Below, in pieces: positions 7,124 to 8,215 of a stretch of 8,215 nucleotides of DNA (its first letter is position 1; every line of letters starts with the position of its first letter). Under the pieces are notes generated by a model. It ran no database searches. It was not told the origin of the DNA and saw only the letters and a list, made by a program, of their open reading frames with translations. The translations under genes and the position numbers were made by a program. Location of the stretch: NCBI GenBank assembly GCA_946998935.1, contig CAMQBE010000022.1, forward strand, positions 1 through 8,215. The letters are read 5' to 3'. The DNA is from an uncultured Mycoplasma sp. Its GTDB lineage: Bacteria; Bacillota_I; Bacilli_A; Mycoplasmatales; Metamycoplasmataceae.

Positions 7124-7200
7124 TGGTGGGTTCACCAGGACTCGAACCTGGGACCATCCGGTTATGAGCCGGATGCTCTAACCAACTGAGCTATGAACCC
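7124..7200 (-). tRNA. tRNA-Met (elongator type), anticodon CAU
   Basis: A 77-base cloverleaf with the CCA end encoded. The acceptor stem GGGTTCA (7194-7200) pairs fully with TGAACCC (7128-7134), followed by discriminator A and CCA (7124-7126). The D-arm AGCTCAGTTGGTTAGAGC and T-loop GTTCGAGTC are canonical. The anticodon loop CTCATAA is closed by a TCCGG/CCGGA stem, with the anticodon at 7164-7166. It is not the initiator: the 1:72 pair is G:C, and the stem lacks the three GC pairs next to the loop. An isoleucine tRNA read as lysidine-AU also carries CAU and cannot be excluded by eye; the stems favour Met. The 3' end faces the integrase remnant, so this gene is the likely insertion target of the island. 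Confidence 0.93.
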
Positions 7201-7218
7201 ATTTAGTTTAAAGATGGT

Positions 7219-7224
7219 ATTCTA
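7219..7224 (-). promoter_or_regulatory. Candidate -10 box of the tRNA gene
   Basis: The minus strand reads TAGAAT (one base off TATAAT) just after GTTTTTG, an upstream T-run common in Campylobacter promoters; no -35 is evident. Transcription would start near 7212, about 12 bases before the mature tRNA 5' end. The 86-base gap between the DUF2130 gene and the tRNA holds nothing else I can support. Confidence 0.45.
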
Positions 7225-7286
7225 CAAAAACTAAGCTTTAAGTTTGCTAAATTTCAAATCTAAACAACCACTCTCTAGCCATTTGA

Positions 7287-8215
7287 CTACTCATCTTTCT
7301 TATCTTCTATAAGGCTTTCTAGCTCCAAATTTGCTATGCGGCCTATTTTGTTACCTGATATGATCTTTAGATTGGTATAGATATCAATTGCTCCAAATTT
7401 AGCCTGCTCGATACTCTTTTCTCGCTTTGACCAAAGTGCGGTTATGGCGCTCTTTTCTTTCTTTAAGCTACTTTCCATCTGCTCAAATGCATCAAGCACG
7501 CCTTGCATTTGATGTAAAAAGCTGTTGCTTATGAGATAGTTGTAGAGCTGCTGGACTTTCTCATCTTTGTTTTCGTTGGCATTTGCAACCCTATTTATAG
7601 CTACCAAAGACTCTCTAAGGGCAAAACTAAGGCTTTTAAACTCATCATATCCACATATCCAAACGCCATCTACAATCCCAACTCTATCTATCCCATTTGG
7701 CATGGCTTTGGTAACAATGACACCGATATCTCCACCATCTCTTCGCAAATCCTCTTTAAGTTTTGCCACCCAGTCACTTCCAAAATGTTTAGTTCTTTTG
7801 CTCTCATAAAAGATTTTCCCGCAAGAGTTTAGTCTCTTTCTATCAAAAACTTCATGTATCACATCAGCTCCTGCGGCTCCTTTTGCAACCTCTCTTATCT
7901 CATCATCTTTAAATTTATCTCTTAAAAACTCCTCAATTGCGATCTCCATCGCCTCTCCTCTAAGCCTAAAAGAGCTAAGATCGGACTTTTCTTTTAACTC
8001 ATCAATCTGTTTTTTCAACGCCTCATTTTCAAGCTCTTTTTGCTTAAGCACTATCTCATTTTTGTCCATTATCTCTTTGGCAACCTGCTCTCTTTGGCTA
8101 CTTAGAAGCTCTTCATATCTCTTTTTGCTCTCATTTAAGGTACTATTTTTAATCTCTATGACTCTTAGCTCCTCTTCATTTTTATACTGCTCAAACTCGC
8201 TTTTTTGCTTTAAAA
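7287..8215 (-). CDS. DUF2130 family protein, C-terminal part (5' end off the window)
   Basis: The frame is open from the right edge to TAG at 7287-7289, giving 308 residues. The Met at 8069 is an internal residue, not the start: the frame and the same coiled-coil character continue upstream of it to the edge, and family members usually exceed 400 residues. Residues 1 to about 75 of the visible part are a highly charged Glu/Lys-rich coiled coil. The core domain follows, with FRLRGEAMEIAIEEFLRDKF, GAAGADVIHEV and IFYESKRTKHFGSDWVAKLKED, the pattern I associate with DUF2130. The D (in GADV) and ESK placement resembles the D...ExK core of PD-(D/E)xK nucleases, which is inference. The tail is helical and Lys/Glu-rich. 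Function in the cell is unknown. GC content and codon use look richer than in the secretion genes, consistent with core chromosome outside the island. It reads toward the tRNA. Confidence 0.85.
   Translation of the reverse strand, partial: LKQKSEFEQYKNEEELRVIEIKNSTLNESKKRYEELLSSQREQVAKEIMDKNEIVLKQKELENEALKKQIDELKEKSDLSSFRLRGEAMEIAIEEFLRDKFKDDEIREVAKGAAGADVIHEVFDRKRLNSCGKIFYESKRTKHFGSDWVAKLKEDLRRDGGDIGVIVTKAMPNGIDRVGIVDGVWICGYDEFKSLSFALRESLVAINRVANANENKDEKVQQLYNYLISNSFLHQMQGVLDAFEQMESSLKKEKSAITALWSKREKSIEQAKFGAIDIYTNLKIISGNKIGRIANLELESLIEDKKDE

Noticed and set aside
7124..7200. Initiator tRNA-fMet
   Set aside because: The 1:72 position is a G:C pair and the three GC pairs next to the anticodon loop are missing, so it is elongator type (or lysidine-modified Ile).
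7014..7256. 11-base direct repeat gctaaatttca at 7014-7024 and 7246-7256 flanking the tRNA, as attachment sites
   Set aside because: It is short and AT-rich, and would place the whole tRNA between the sites; integrases of this type recombine within the tRNA 3' end, so chance is more likely.
7567..7809. Plus-strand open frame of 80 codons
   Set aside because: Antisense shadow of the DUF2130 gene, with no independent signal.
7287..8069. DUF2130 gene as a complete 260-residue protein starting at 8069
   Set aside because: The frame stays open with matching coiled-coil sequence to the right edge, no good ribosome site precedes that Met, and the family is longer.

Overview
The window looks like it comes from a Campylobacter or close relative (Campylobacterota). 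The DNA is very AT-rich, promoter -10 boxes lack a clear -35 partner, the tRNA gene encodes its own CCA end, and the proteins are rich in Asn, Lys and Ile. The genus is inferred from style and protein character, not from a database match. Every gene recognised reads on the minus strand, so the transcriptional order runs from the right edge to the left edge.

Right part (8215 to about 7124): the C-terminal 308 residues of a DUF2130 protein (coiled coil plus a possible nuclease-like domain), whose 5' end lies off the window, then an elongator-type tRNA with anticodon CAU. This part has visibly higher GC and looks like ordinary chromosome. Immediately past the 3' end of the tRNA (about 7123 to 6610) is a decayed tyrosine-recombinase (integrase) gene. 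It keeps a strong Shine-Dalgarno sequence and the N-terminal arm-DNA-binding domain, but has two frameshifts and a nonsense codon and has lost the catalytic domain. An integrase starting next to a tRNA 3' end is the usual signature of a tRNA-integrated genomic island.

Left part (6598 to 1): a two-partner secretion (type Vb) locus. The first gene, tpsB (564 aa), encodes an outer-membrane transporter of the FhaC/ShlB/CdiB family. The second, tpsA, starts 9 bases after the tpsB stop codon. It encodes an exported filamentous-haemagglutinin/CdiA-like protein that stays open for 1,623 codons and runs off the left edge. I checked its frame triplet by triplet and found no stop. It has a signal peptide, a TPS secretion domain, FHA-1-type repeats, a central non-repeat region with the conserved SDYM-type segment, FHA-2-type repeats, and the start of a coiled-coil segment. 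In contact-dependent inhibition (CDI) proteins this is the layout that precedes the pretoxin domain, the toxic C-terminus and a small immunity gene. Those would lie left of position 1, so the window cannot decide between a CDI toxin and a plain adhesin or haemolysin.

Expected working: TpsA and TpsB cross the inner membrane by Sec. The TpsA TPS domain is then recognised by the TpsB POTRA domains, and TpsA is threaded through the TpsB barrel to form a long beta-helical fibre on the surface. The locus probably arrived with, or sits inside, the tRNA-anchored island whose integrase is now dead.
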